In this document: positions 8,337 to 16,610 of the stretch, one piece after another
Layout: the number at the start of each line of letters is the position of its first letter
Numbering within the stretch: the stretch's first letter is position 1
Origin: an uncultured Phascolarctobacterium sp.
Lineage (GTDB): Bacteria; Bacillota; Negativicutes; Acidaminococcales; Acidaminococcaceae
Assembly (NCBI GenBank): GCA_900552855.1
Contig: USBG01000006.1
Location: 1 to 31,362, forward strand
Direction of reading: 5' to 3'
DNA: 31,362 nucleotides
Notes under the pieces: model-generated
The model's database searches: none
Told to the model about the DNA's origin: nothing
The model's input: the letters and a program-made list of their open reading frames with translations, nothing else
Program-made: the position numbers and the translations under genes

Positions 8337-8393
8337 CTGCATAACCCTCCTAGTCTATTTTTAATGCAGCTTCAACCCATGCTACAGTAAAGG

Positions 8394-8420
8394 TAGTATT
8401 ACTATATTATAGCATAGTAA
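8394..8420 (-). promoter_or_regulatory. WYL operon promoter embedded in inverted repeats
   Basis: The minus-strand -10 TATAAT (8406-8411) sits between arms TTACTAT (8399-8405) and ATAGTAA (8414-8420), a perfect 7-8-7 dyad. An overlapping 11-base palindrome, TAGTATTACTA, lies at 8394-8404. No good -35 is seen. The layout suggests an autoregulated promoter. Confidence 0.55.
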
Positions 8421-8709
8421 GCTGGAGTTGATGAGCTGAACTATGTCAATATTGGAAGATGGATTTGTATTCTGGTTGTTTACAATATTTGTCAATTAAG
8501 GATTGGTTGCTGCTATCTTCTGTTTTCTGCAAACGTTTTGGGATATAGGTAATGATAATAAAGGAGCTGCCGATTTTGCCGACAGCTCCTAAAAGTGTTG
8601 TTTCGCAAATTTGTTTTGGGAGTCTTTGTGCTACTATGTTTATTTCCTAGTTCTAAATGAGTGGAATCCTGTGTAAGCAGTGATGTTTATTATGGAAGAC
8701 TTGTGTAGG
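8421..8709. other. intergenic region upstream of the WYL operon
   Basis: Contains the terminator hairpin at 8562-8590. Nothing else is recognisable. Confidence 0.6.
8562..8590 (-). terminator. terminator of the YeeE/YedE pair
   Basis: AGGAGCTG pairs with CAGCTCCT, extended by CG/CG past one mismatch. On the minus strand it is followed by TTTATTATCATT. It lies about 120 bases past the second YeeE/YedE stop. Confidence 0.65.
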
Positions 8710-9270
8710 CTATGCCTTCAACTTTTGGGGCAGTACATAGGCTACAGCCATGAATACCAGGCTTAAAGCCATCAGTCCCTCGTGACCAATGGTCAGCACA
8801 GAGGGAATATTAGGCGCAATTTTGAAAAGGGTTACCTTACCCATATCCATTGCATTGTAGAGGCCGGTGCTAACCCACCAGCCATAGCTGATAGAGAAGA
8901 GCCACGCACCCGCAAGACCACCAACTACTACACCTAGGGTTTTGATTTTATTGGCATAGGTGAAGGAAGCCAAAGCAGTACCAGGACAGTTGCCAATGGC
9001 GCCGAAGCCCAGACCGAAGATGGCTCCGCCAAGAACAACGGCTGCATTCATAGCTTTAATGCTGAAATGACCAGTGTTGAAAATCCCCATCATGTTAGCT
9101 GCTGCAATGAGGGCGCCTGCAAAGCCGATAGCAAAGAGGATGGTTTTCATTACTGTGAAATCTTCTAAGCGAAGCATTGCGCGGATGTTTTTTCTATATG
9201 CTGCGCCTGCGTTGTAGAGAGCGAAGCCGAATAGGCCGCCTAGCAGGATGGCTAGAATAATCTTAGTCAT
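8710..9270 (-). CDS. YeeE/YedE-family sulfur transport protein, half-size subunit 2
   Basis: A 186-residue inner-membrane protein with about five hydrophobic segments. The conserved cysteine motif GNCPGTA near 97-103 is typical of the YeeE/YedE (DUF395) family. Full-length YeeE (TsuA) carries thiosulfate through the membrane using conserved cysteines. Here the protein is half-sized and paired with the preceding gene, as in the known two-gene variant, so the pair probably forms one channel. GGAGG lies 9 bases before the start, and the two genes are separated by 2 bases. The substrate (thiosulfate or another sulfur compound) is inferred from the family. Confidence 0.87.
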   Translation of the reverse strand: MTKIILAILLGGLFGFALYNAGAAYRKNIRAMLRLEDFTVMKTILFAIGFAGALIAAANMMGIFNTGHFSIKAMNAAVVLGGAIFGLGFGAIGNCPGTALASFTYANKIKTLGVVVGGLAGAWLFSISYGWWVSTGLYNAMDMGKVTLFKIAPNIPSVLTIGHEGLMALSLVFMAVAYVLPQKLKA

Positions 9271-9272
9271 AG

Positions 9273-9827
9273 TTATTTACCTCCTTGGTACAGCTTTTTG
9301 ATAATCAGTGCAGTGGGAATGGCAGTGGCAAAAACTACTGCAGCGAAAACGTAGCCGCTGATGCTGCTTTGGCTCATACCGCTCATCATATGACCGCTTG
9401 TGCAGCCACCTGCCATGCGGGAGCCGTATAAAATAAGGGCACCGCCTAAAGCGCCAGTGAAGAATTGTCTAGCTGCGCTAACATTAGTTTTTTCTAAAGC
9501 TGCTTCAGCTTCATATTCATCTTCTCTTTTTCTAAGTTTGCTGGCAATAAAAGCACCTGCTGGAATTGCCAAAACAAAGATGAAATCATAGTTCATGGGG
9601 TTTTGCATGGAGTTAATCAGCTTGCCCTTACTTTTAGCATAGTACTCATTGCTGCTAGTCCACTTACCAGGCTCAATCTCCTGCACTATTTGGGAATCAA
9701 CCTTGCTGTGCATTAAACCAGAGAACATGGAAAATTGGGTAGAAACACCAACAGGCTTTACTAGCAGTGCCGCCAGAAAGAATACAAAACCTAATAATAA
9801 TGCTTTGGGTAACCATTTTTTATCCAT
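9273..9827 (-). CDS. YeeE/YedE-family sulfur transport protein, half-size subunit 1
   Basis: A 184-residue membrane protein. It has an N-terminal hydrophobic segment, a roughly 50-residue outside loop, and further membrane segments. The conserved SRMAGGCTSGH motif lies near 136-146. This is the first YeeE/YedE repeat signature and complements the GNCPGT motif in the following gene. TTAGGAGG precedes the start. The divergently transcribed Crp/Fnr gene and the palindromes between them suggest that the regulator controls this pair. Confidence 0.87.
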   Translation of the reverse strand: MDKKWLPKALLLGFVFFLAALLVKPVGVSTQFSMFSGLMHSKVDSQIVQEIEPGKWTSSNEYYAKSKGKLINSMQNPMNYDFIFVLAIPAGAFIASKLRKREDEYEAEAALEKTNVSAARQFFTGALGGALILYGSRMAGGCTSGHMMSGMSQSSISGYVFAAVVFATAIPTALIIKKLYQGGK

Positions 9828-10243
9828 TATATATAACCTCCTAAAGTATTTTTCGTTTTCCTTGAGTATAGTTTATCAGCTTTATAGGATTATATAAGTG
9901 ACTAAGTCACCTTAAAGAACGTTTTTCTAAGTATTTATTAGAAAATTTGACGAATATTTATAATTATTTTATGATTGGAGTAAGATATTGAGGTTATTTT
10001 GAGTTCCGTGGTTATGTTTTCGCTGAGCTATATAGTTTGTGTTATAGATTGTGGGCAAGATAAAAAGCTGAGTAGTCTTTTCTAAAAAGTTTCAGTGAAA
10101 CATGTCTAAGTAAGAGCTGCTAATATTAAGAGAGCTATATGCTTGGTGCTTTATAGTGTGGAGCTTTTTAGTGGTGTAATGAATGCTTTAAGCATATTAT
10201 TTACAGTTATCGAAATGATTAATATATAAAAGGAATGATAAAG
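9828..10243. other. divergent regulatory region, YeeE/YedE pair and Crp-type regulator
   Basis: No gene is seen in these 416 bases. They contain two perfect 6-1-6 palindromes: GTGACTAAGTCAC (9898-9910) on the transporter side and ATGCTTTAAGCAT (10183-10195) on the regulator side. A TATAAT lies on the minus strand at 9888-9893. Confidence 0.6.
9898..9910. promoter_or_regulatory. Crp/Fnr-like palindrome upstream of the YeeE/YedE pair
   Basis: GTGACTAAGTCAC is a perfect 13-base palindrome, 70 bases before the transporter start. It lies just upstream of a minus-strand TATAAT, where a -35 would otherwise be. It resembles Crp/Fnr half-sites (TGA...TCA), but with a 5-base rather than 6-base spacing. 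Confidence 0.5.
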
Positions 10244-10909
10244 ATGGCAATGGAGTGTGCACAGGTTTTTGAAGAATATTTTCCTTTTTGGGATAAGCTT
10301 ACTACGTCTGAACAGGAGCAGCTGTGTCGAAATGCGCAGATGGTAAAATATGCTAAAGGTCAAAACGTACATGGCGGAAATGTGTGTACAGGTATGATTA
10401 TTGTAAAGACAGGCTGCCTACGTGCTTATATGCTATCTGAGGAGGGACGTGAGATTACTTTGTATCGTTTGCGTCCAGGTCAGATTTGCATGCTTTCAGC
10501 TTCCTGCGTGCTGCAAACTATAACCTTTGATGTCTTTGTAGATGCGGAGGAGGACAGTAAGTGTTATTTGATTAATGGTCCTGCCTTTAAGGATTTGTCT
10601 GAGCGTAATCTGTTGGTAAAAAATTATGCCTTAGAGACTGCGGTTGGCCGTTTTTCTGATGTTATGTGGGTAATGCAGGAGATTCTTTTTATGAGTATGG
10701 ACAGACGTGTGGCCAAATTCCTTTTAGAGGAGGCTGGCGATGGCGCTGTAGTTAAGCTTACTCATGAACAAATTGCTAAATATATGGGTACTGCCAGAGA
10801 GGTTATTTCTCGAATGGTTAAATATTTTGTGGCTGAGGGCGTGATAACTAGCTCCAGAGGCTCGATTAATATTACAGATAAGACGAAGCTGCGCAAGCTG
10901 GCAGAGTAA
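10244..10909 (+). CDS. Crp/Fnr-family transcriptional regulator
   Basis: A 221-residue regulator. The start at 10244 is preferred because AAAAGGA ends 9 bases upstream; the ATG at 10235 abuts that site and 10250 is also possible. The N-terminal cyclic-nucleotide-binding-type beta barrel (about 10-120) leads to a long dimerisation helix and a Crp-type helix-turn-helix (about 163-205; LTHEQIAKYMGTAREVISR). Cysteines are frequent in the sensor domain (CTGM, GCLRAY, ICMLSASC), but no clear Fnr-type four-cysteine cluster is seen. This subfamily often sits beside YeeE/YedE or rhodanese genes, so a sulfur or redox signal is a reasonable guess. A strong terminator follows. Confidence 0.87.
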   Translation: MAMECAQVFEEYFPFWDKLTTSEQEQLCRNAQMVKYAKGQNVHGGNVCTGMIIVKTGCLRAYMLSEEGREITLYRLRPGQICMLSASCVLQTITFDVFVDAEEDSKCYLINGPAFKDLSERNLLVKNYALETAVGRFSDVMWVMQEILFMSMDRRVAKFLLEEAGDGAVVKLTHEQIAKYMGTAREVISRMVKYFVAEGVITSSRGSINITDKTKLRKLAE

Positions 10910-10918
10910 AAAGAAATA

Positions 10919-10956
10919 AGCCGTTGTCCCAGGAAGAGAGGAATGGGACAACGGCT
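10919..10956. terminator. bidirectional terminator between crp-type gene and lpdA
   Basis: A 13-bp perfect stem, AGCCGTTGTCCCA with TGGGACAACGGCT, and a 12-base loop. On the plus strand it is followed by ATTTCTC and on the minus strand by TATTTCTTTTT. It separates the convergent Crp gene and glycine operon. Confidence 0.88.
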
Positions 10957-10979
10957 ATTTCTCTATATTAGCTCCCCAG

Positions 10980-12347
10980 CTATTTAGCTAAAGCTTGCTC
11001 ACAGGCAGCTATTACCATTTCACAAATAGTAGGATGGGGATGGATTACTGCGCCTAATTCAGCTACAGTCAGCTCCTGCTGTACCGCTAGCGTCAGCTCG
11101 GCCAGCATATCAGTTGCGCGGGGACAAACCAGCTGTGCGCCTAAAAGTATACCACTTTCAGCTGCACAAACCAGCTTTAAGTATCCGCTTTCGCTGCCTT
11201 CTATCAGGCATTTGCCATTAGCACCTGTCAAGGCCTTGCCACATTTTACGGCGATGCCTTGGGCTTTGGCTTCCTCTTCGGTTATACCGACGGAGGCGAT
11301 TTCGGGATTGGTGTAAACGCAGCTCGGAACAACTGCTTCATCAATAGCAGGCTCATTACCTAAAATAAGGTCTACTACGTTTTTGCCTTGAGCAGAGGCC
11401 ACGTGTGCTAATTGGATGTTGCGTGCCTTTGCATCACCAATAACGTACATATTGGGAATGCTGGTACGTCCCTGTGCATCGCCTATAATAGCACCGCGGT
11501 TCATTTCAGGAGCACAGCCCTCGGTAAAGAGGCCTGCTGTATTGGCACGGCGGCCTGTTGCAACAAGTACGCCGCAGCCTTCAACAGTGGATTCTACGCC
11601 TTTTTTATCAACATAGGTAACAGCCATTTTACCGGGTTGGCCAGTGATGGAGGTTACATTAACCTTAGTCTGGATGTTGGCGCCTTGTTTTTTCAATAGC
11701 ATGGTGAGGCGTTGAGCGATTTCCTTATCCATAGGCGGTAAAATGTGGTCTGCCAGCTCTAAAATGGTTACCTTGCAACCCAAGGGAAGATAAATGGAAG
11801 CACATTCCACGCCGATAACACCGCCACCAATGACGATAAGTGAATCAAGGTTTTTGCCACCGTTTTCCAAAAGCTCATTACTAGTGTACACACCATCTAA
11901 ATCGTGACCAGCGATAGGTGGTACAAAGGGAACGGAGCCTGTGGCGATAATTATATCATTTGCTTCGTATACTTCACCATTACAGGTGATTTGTTTTGCC
12001 CCTGTTACCTGAGCTGCGCCTTCAATAACAGTAACCTTGCTCATTTTCATCAGATTGGCAATACCTTGGCGCAAGCCTTCTACAATCTTAGCCTTACGCT
12101 CGTGGATGGCTGCAAAGTCGTAGGCAAGACCATCTACCTTAATGCCAAGCTCAGCAGCCTTAGCCATATGTCTATAGGCCTCGGCGCTGTGGAGGAGGGC
12201 CTTGGTTGGAATGCAGCCTCGATTAAGGCAGGTTCCGCCCAGCTGGGCTTTTTCAAATAGTACAACATTCAGTCCGGCAGCACCAGCCTTGGCAGCAGCT
12301 TCGTAGCCACCAGGACCGCCACCGATAATTGCCAGATCGTATTTCAT
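10980..12347 (-). CDS. lpdA: dihydrolipoyl dehydrogenase (L protein of glycine cleavage)
   Basis: A 455-residue FAD enzyme that reoxidises the dihydrolipoyl arm of GcvH with NAD+. The start at 12347 follows ACGAGG with a 7-base gap; the longer frame from 12401 adds 18 unrelated residues. Visible motifs are the FAD loop GGGPGG (9-14), the redox disulfide Cys40/Cys45 in GGTCLNRGCIPTK, the NAD loop GGGVIGVE, the second FAD motif YVIGDA, and the catalytic HPHPTICE near the C-terminus. It is the last gene of the glycine operon, 13 bases after lplA. This position dedicates it to glycine cleavage, though L proteins can also serve 2-oxoacid dehydrogenases. Confidence 0.95.
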   Translation of the reverse strand: MKYDLAIIGGGPGGYEAAAKAGAAGLNVVLFEKAQLGGTCLNRGCIPTKALLHSAEAYRHMAKAAELGIKVDGLAYDFAAIHERKAKIVEGLRQGIANLMKMSKVTVIEGAAQVTGAKQITCNGEVYEANDIIIATGSVPFVPPIAGHDLDGVYTSNELLENGGKNLDSLIVIGGGVIGVECASIYLPLGCKVTILELADHILPPMDKEIAQRLTMLLKKQGANIQTKVNVTSITGQPGKMAVTYVDKKGVESTVEGCGVLVATGRRANTAGLFTEGCAPEMNRGAIIGDAQGRTSIPNMYVIGDAKARNIQLAHVASAQGKNVVDLILGNEPAIDEAVVPSCVYTNPEIASVGITEEEAKAQGIAVKCGKALTGANGKCLIEGSESGYLKLVCAAESGILLGAQLVCPRATDMLAELTLAVQQELTVAELGAVIHPHPTICEMVIAACEQALAK

Positions 12348-12360
12348 AATATACCTCGTT

Positions 12361-13347
12361 TTATTCCTTCCGCAAAAGCAGGTTGGTAATATCTTGAGCA
12401 ATAGTTTGTTGCTCTTGGCCTTGAGGCTGAAGTGCCTGCATTAGCATATTTGGCTCAAGAAAACAGTTTTGGAGCAGTGCAGGAATTTGCTGTAGATAGT
12501 CTGCTGCCAAACCGTCCGACCAGAGGAGTACTTCAGCTAAAGTATTGTTCCTGATAGTATAGTCTAAGCGTATTAGGCCCCAGTCAAAGCGTGCTTCGAC
12601 GGAATGCTCTAGCTTAGTTTGTTTGCCGTAGCGCCAGGATGGTGCTGCAAATTTAAGGCAGCTTTGCTGTAAGGCTTTGGCATCAATAGCTGCAGAGGCA
12701 AGCTCCTGCACAGGCAAGCCATAGACTTCACCAAAGGCTTGCTTTAAAGCTTCTTTAAGGAAGGAAATACTTATATTGGGATTAAAGTCTTTAAGATTAG
12801 CTACGCGGGAACGGACGGATTTAACACCCTTAGCCTGCAGCTTTAGTGGAGATACCTGCAGATAGCGAGCCAGAGGCTCTGTGTTAACATCTACCATTAG
12901 GGTTCCATGGTGGTAGCTGGTTGCGCCTGTATGGTAGTAGGCGTGACCGGAAAACTTTTTGCCATCCACTGTTAAGTCGTTACGACCGTTACGCACTGCT
13001 TTGATTTTTGCACTTTGTACGGCGCGGAGGATGACCTCTGTTTGCTTGTCCACATCAAAATCAACAGATGGAACAAGAAAAGTAAAGTTTAGATTACCTA
13101 AATCATGGTATACTGCGCCACCACCGGAAAGGCGGCGTACTAGCTGACCTCCATCTGCCTCTAGTGCCTGATAATTGCATTCACTAGGAGCGTGTTGGTT
13201 ACGTCCTATGACTACAGTATGCTTATTTTGCCATAGATAGAGGATGCATTGACCTTCGCGGACATGCTGCAGCAAATATTCTTCTAAGGCTAGATTGTGG
13301 ATGGGATCAGTATTATTAGTGTCTATTACAAAAAGCTCTTTAATCAT
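12361..13347 (-). CDS. lplA: lipoate-protein ligase
   Basis: A 328-residue cytoplasmic ligase that activates free lipoate with ATP and attaches it to GcvH. Family motifs are RRLSGGGAVYHDLGN (about 91-105) and GRNDLTVDGKKFSG (lipoyl-AMP-binding lysine region, about 140-153), followed by HGTLMVD. The C-terminal accessory domain is present. The start fits the family (N-terminal LFVIDTNNTDP). No Shine-Dalgarno precedes it: the 20 bases upstream carry CTCCTCC, which resembles the anti-Shine-Dalgarno. A 15-bp hairpin lies just before it. Its place between gcvPB and lpdA suggests lipoate scavenging to feed the glycine system. Confidence 0.93.
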   Translation of the reverse strand: MIKELFVIDTNNTDPIHNLALEEYLLQHVREGQCILYLWQNKHTVVIGRNQHAPSECNYQALEADGGQLVRRLSGGGAVYHDLGNLNFTFLVPSVDFDVDKQTEVILRAVQSAKIKAVRNGRNDLTVDGKKFSGHAYYHTGATSYHHGTLMVDVNTEPLARYLQVSPLKLQAKGVKSVRSRVANLKDFNPNISISFLKEALKQAFGEVYGLPVQELASAAIDAKALQQSCLKFAAPSWRYGKQTKLEHSVEARFDWGLIRLDYTIRNNTLAEVLLWSDGLAADYLQQIPALLQNCFLEPNMLMQALQPQGQEQQTIAQDITNLLLRKE

Positions 13348-13365
13348 ATCGCATTTTGGAGGAGT

Positions 13366-13410
13366 GGCTATCTGCTGTATTTAGTGCGGCTGTGCATACA
13401 GCAGATAGCC
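13366..13410 (-). other. strong hairpin in the gcvPB-lplA gap
   Basis: Perfect 15-bp arms (GGCTATCTGCTGTAT, ATACAGCAGATAGCC) around a 15-base loop. On the minus strand no T-run follows; ACTCCTCCAAAAT comes next and then the lplA start 18 bases after the stem. It is unlikely to be a simple terminator. An mRNA-processing, stabilising or translation-control element is possible. Confidence 0.7.
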
Positions 13411-13434
13411 GTCTATCTATATGTATGGAGAGAA

Positions 13435-14871
13435 TCAAACATTAAAGCTATAGCGGAGCACTGGCTTACGGGCAGCCTGTACCTCGTCAGGACGGCCGAT
13501 GTAGCAGTTATGAGGTGCAGTGTGGAGAGATTCTGCATCTGTACGTGCTTCCTCCAAAATTTTGAGGAAGACATCTGCTGCTGCATCCAGGGTTTCCTTG
13601 CTTTCGGTTTCTGTAGGCTCCACCATCAGTGCTTCATGTACGATTAAGGGGAAGTACATTGTAGGCGGATGCATACCAAAATCCAAAAGACGTTTGGCAA
13701 CGTCCATAGCAGAGACACCGGTTTCGTGTTTAAGCTTGTCTAGGCTCATAACGAACTCATGCATGCAGGGAACGTTATAGGCCATATCATAGCTATCTTT
13801 TAGCTTACTCATCAGGTAATTGGCGTTTAAAACTGCACCTGCAGATGCAGCAGGAATACCTTCCTTACCTAAGGTCAGTACGTATGTCAGAGCGCGAACA
13901 ACTACGAGGAAATTGCCGTAGAAGCTGCGGACACGTCCCATAGATTTTTCTGGAGCTGTAAATGCAAAGCCGTTTTCAGCCTTAATTACTCTAGGAGTAG
14001 GCAGGAAGGGCTCTAAAAATTTTTTACAGCCTACAGGACCGCTGCCAGGACCACCACCGCCGTGGGGAGTGGAGAAGGTTTTATGTAAATTGAGATGTAC
14101 GCAGTCAAAGCCCATATCGCCAGGGCGTACATGTCCCATGATGGCATTAAGGTTAGCGCCGTCGTAGTAGCACAGGCCGCCTGCATCATGGACTATTTTG
14201 GTGATTTCTAAAATATTAGGATCAAAGAGACCAACTGTATTGGGGTTGGTCAGCATCAGACCTGCGGTATCAGGACCAACGGCCTTGCGCAATGCCTCTA
14301 GGTCCACACCGCCGTTTTCGTTAGAGGGGATAGAAACAACCGTGAAGCCTGCCATTACTGCAGAGGCAGGGTTGGTGCCATGAGCAGAGTCAGGTACGAT
14401 AATTTTAGTACGAGCGGTATCTCCGTTAGACAGGTGATAGCCACGCATCAGCAGCAAACCTGTGTATTCGCCATGGGCGCCTGCTGCCGGCTGAAAGGTC
14501 ATACCATCCATGCCAGTAATTTCGCATAGCAGCTGCTCAGCTTCGTACATTACCTCTAAGCAGCCCTGAGCTGTTTCTACAGGCTGAAGGGGATGGATAT
14601 CTGCAAAGCCTGGTTGATTAGCCATAGCCTCGTTAACGCGGGGATTGTATTTCATAGTGCATGAGCCCAAGGGGTAAAAGCCATCGTTGACACCATGGGT
14701 TTGCTTCATTAGCTTAGTATAGTGACGACCTAAGTCTATTTCAGCAATTTGGGGTAGCTTGGGAGCCTCACTGCGCAGCAGCTTGCTGTCAAATGCTACT
14801 TCAGGTACATCACAGATTGGTAGCAGGCTTTCCTTGCGGCCAGCCTTACTGATTTCAAATAGAAGCTCCAT
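13435..14871 (-). CDS. gcvPB: glycine dehydrogenase (decarboxylating) subunit 2
   Basis: The 478-residue PLP-carrying half of the P protein, which decarboxylates glycine and passes the aminomethyl group to lipoyl-GcvH. The PLP lysine is in HLNLHKTFSTPHGGGGPG; GSCTMKYNPR, GAHGEYTG and DSAHGTNPAS are also typical. The start is ATG 14871, which overlaps the gcvPA stop as TAATG with AGGAGG upstream; the in-frame GTG at 14880 is too close to that site. The two-gene P protein is usual in Firmicutes and archaea. Full length. Confidence 0.96.
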   Translation of the reverse strand: MELLFEISKAGRKESLLPICDVPEVAFDSKLLRSEAPKLPQIAEIDLGRHYTKLMKQTHGVNDGFYPLGSCTMKYNPRVNEAMANQPGFADIHPLQPVETAQGCLEVMYEAEQLLCEITGMDGMTFQPAAGAHGEYTGLLLMRGYHLSNGDTARTKIIVPDSAHGTNPASAVMAGFTVVSIPSNENGGVDLEALRKAVGPDTAGLMLTNPNTVGLFDPNILEITKIVHDAGGLCYYDGANLNAIMGHVRPGDMGFDCVHLNLHKTFSTPHGGGGPGSGPVGCKKFLEPFLPTPRVIKAENGFAFTAPEKSMGRVRSFYGNFLVVVRALTYVLTLGKEGIPAASAGAVLNANYLMSKLKDSYDMAYNVPCMHEFVMSLDKLKHETGVSAMDVAKRLLDFGMHPPTMYFPLIVHEALMVEPTETESKETLDAAADVFLKILEEARTDAESLHTAPHNCYIGRPDEVQAARKPVLRYSFNV

Positions 14872-16181
14872 TATGCACACACCTCCTTCACTAAGGTCAG
14901 CAGCTTATCCATAGCGGCTTTGCTGTTAAGCTCGGTGCAGCACCATAGCAGCTTATCTTCTACAGGTAAAGGACCAAGGATGTTGTGTGCTGCTAAATGC
15001 TCATTCAGCTTAGCTGCATCCACAGGGCAGCTGGTTAAAAATTCATTGAAGAAGGGGCCGTCAAAGGACAGCTCAAAGCCAAGCTTATTTAGCTCAGCAG
15101 CCAGATAGTGGGCATGACTAGCGCTAGAAACAGCGGCCTGCTTTAAACCATCAGGGCCCATAGCAGCTAAATATACAGAAGCAGTCATAGCACACAAGGC
15201 CTGATTTGAGCAAATATTAGAGGATGCCTTTTCGCGGCGGATATGCTGCTCTCTTGCCTGCAGGGTGAGGACGAAGCAGCGTTTGCCGTTGGCGTCTACG
15301 GTTTCACCAACAATACGACCGGGCAGCTTGCGCATCATTGCTTGCTTACAGGTCATAATGCCAAGATAAGGACCGCCAAAGCTTAAAGGCATACCTAAGG
15401 GCTGGCCTTCGGCAATGGCAATATCAGCGCCTAGCTCGCCAGGGGTTTTCATTAGGCCCATAGAAATAGGATTTACGCTCATAATGGCCTTAGCACCTGC
15501 TGCGTGAGCTGCTTCAATAATAGTAGCAGCGTCCTCGATTTGACCAAAGTAGTTGGGGCTTTGGATATATACTGCAGCAGTAGTAGGCTCTAAAGCAGCC
15601 TTAAGTGCTTCAATATCAGTTGTATAGTTCTTTGCAGGTACAACAGTAAGTGCTACATTGCGGCTGGAGCAATAGGTTTTTAAAAGCTCGATGGTCTGCG
15701 GGTCGGCAGCACCAGAAACAATTACAGTGGTGCGTTTGCGCTCCTGACACATAAATACAGCCTCAGCAGCGGCAGTGGCGCCGTCATAAACAGAAGCGTT
15801 GGAAACATCCATGCCCATCAGCTCGCACATTTGAGTTTGGTATTCAAAGATGGATTGTAGCACGCCTTGACTGATTTCAGCCTGATAGGGAGTGTAGGCT
15901 GTAACAAATTCCTCTTTAGAGGTAATAGTTTTAACGATTGCGGGAATATAGTGCTTGTAAGCGCCTGCGCCGCGGAAAACACTGCTAAAGCGTTTGTTTT
16001 TTTCGGCTAAAGCAGTCATTTTTTCTGTAACCTCAAGCTCAGTAAGGCCTTCAGGAAGGTTTAATTCTTTAAGTCTTACATCCTCAGGTACTACGGCAAA
16101 CAAATCATCCATAGCTTGCATACCGCAGGCGGTCAGCATTTCCTGCTGCTCGGCAGCGGTAGCGGGAATGTAGCTTCCCAT
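14871..16181 (-). CDS. gcvPA: glycine dehydrogenase (decarboxylating) subunit 1
   Basis: The 436-residue partner of GcvPB; the two form the P protein heterotetramer. It keeps the family start MGSYIPAT, the FRGAGAYKHYIP segment, YTPYQAEISQGVLQ, the YDGATAAAEA motif and NICSNQAL. The PLP lysine is on subunit 2, so its absence here is expected. It lies 3 bases after gcvH and overlaps gcvPB by one base, so the three are translated in series. Confidence 0.96.
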   Translation of the reverse strand: MGSYIPATAAEQQEMLTACGMQAMDDLFAVVPEDVRLKELNLPEGLTELEVTEKMTALAEKNKRFSSVFRGAGAYKHYIPAIVKTITSKEEFVTAYTPYQAEISQGVLQSIFEYQTQMCELMGMDVSNASVYDGATAAAEAVFMCQERKRTTVIVSGAADPQTIELLKTYCSSRNVALTVVPAKNYTTDIEALKAALEPTTAAVYIQSPNYFGQIEDAATIIEAAHAAGAKAIMSVNPISMGLMKTPGELGADIAIAEGQPLGMPLSFGGPYLGIMTCKQAMMRKLPGRIVGETVDANGKRCFVLTLQAREQHIRREKASSNICSNQALCAMTASVYLAAMGPDGLKQAAVSSASHAHYLAAELNKLGFELSFDGPFFNEFLTSCPVDAAKLNEHLAAHNILGPLPVEDKLLWCCTELNSKAAMDKLLTLVKEVCA

Positions 16182-16184
16182 AAT

Positions 16185-16565
16185 TTACGCCTCCTCAGCA
16201 CAAACCTGTTCGTATTGAGCAGCGTCAAGCAGCTCTTCGGTGTCGGATACGTTTTCAACCTTAATCAGCCATGCATCATAGGGAGCCTCGTTAATAAGAG
16301 CGGGGTTGTCTAAAAGCTCTTCGTTTACAGCTGCTACAACGCCGGTTACAGGGCTGAAAACATCGGATACAGCTTTAACGGATTCTACGTCAGCAAAGGT
16401 TTCGCCAGCAGCAACATCATCGCCCTCTTGCGGCAGGTTAACGAAAACTAAATCGCCTAATGCGTCTTGGGCAAAATCACTCAGGCCGATAACAACCATA
16501 CCGTCTTCTTCTTTAATCCATTCGTGAGATTTAGTATATTTTAATTCTTCAGGAATCATAGCCAT
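16185..16565 (-). CDS. gcvH: glycine cleavage system H protein (lipoyl carrier)
   Basis: A 126-residue lipoyl-domain protein that shuttles the aminomethyl intermediate between P, T and L proteins. The lipoylated lysine is Lys64 in DVESVKAVSDV. Typical flanks are present: HEWI at 14-17, the LGDLVFVNLP strand and the C-terminal GWLIK-like AWLIKV. The start at 16565 has GAGGAGG 8 bases upstream. It lies 45 bases after gcvT and is the presumed substrate of the lplA product in the same operon. Confidence 0.96.
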   Translation of the reverse strand: MAMIPEELKYTKSHEWIKEEDGMVVIGLSDFAQDALGDLVFVNLPQEGDDVAAGETFADVESVKAVSDVFSPVTGVVAAVNEELLDNPALINEAPYDAWLIKVENVSDTEELLDAAQYEQVCAEEA

Positions 16566-16610
16566 GATAAAATCCTCCTCAATTTTTATTATTCTTAGTT
16601 ATGTAAGTTT

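Noticed and set aside
8013..8342. Toxin-antitoxin pair formed by the small ORF and its neighbour
   Set aside because: Length, operon position and the reading across the junction fit a split WYL regulator better than any toxin-antitoxin family.
11904..12260. 118-codon plus-strand open frame opposite lpdA
   Set aside because: A shadow of the lpdA reading frame; no family resemblance.
13366..13410. Intrinsic terminator inside the glycine operon
   Set aside because: The stem is strong, but no T-run follows on the minus strand, and lplA and lpdA have no promoter of their own that I can see.
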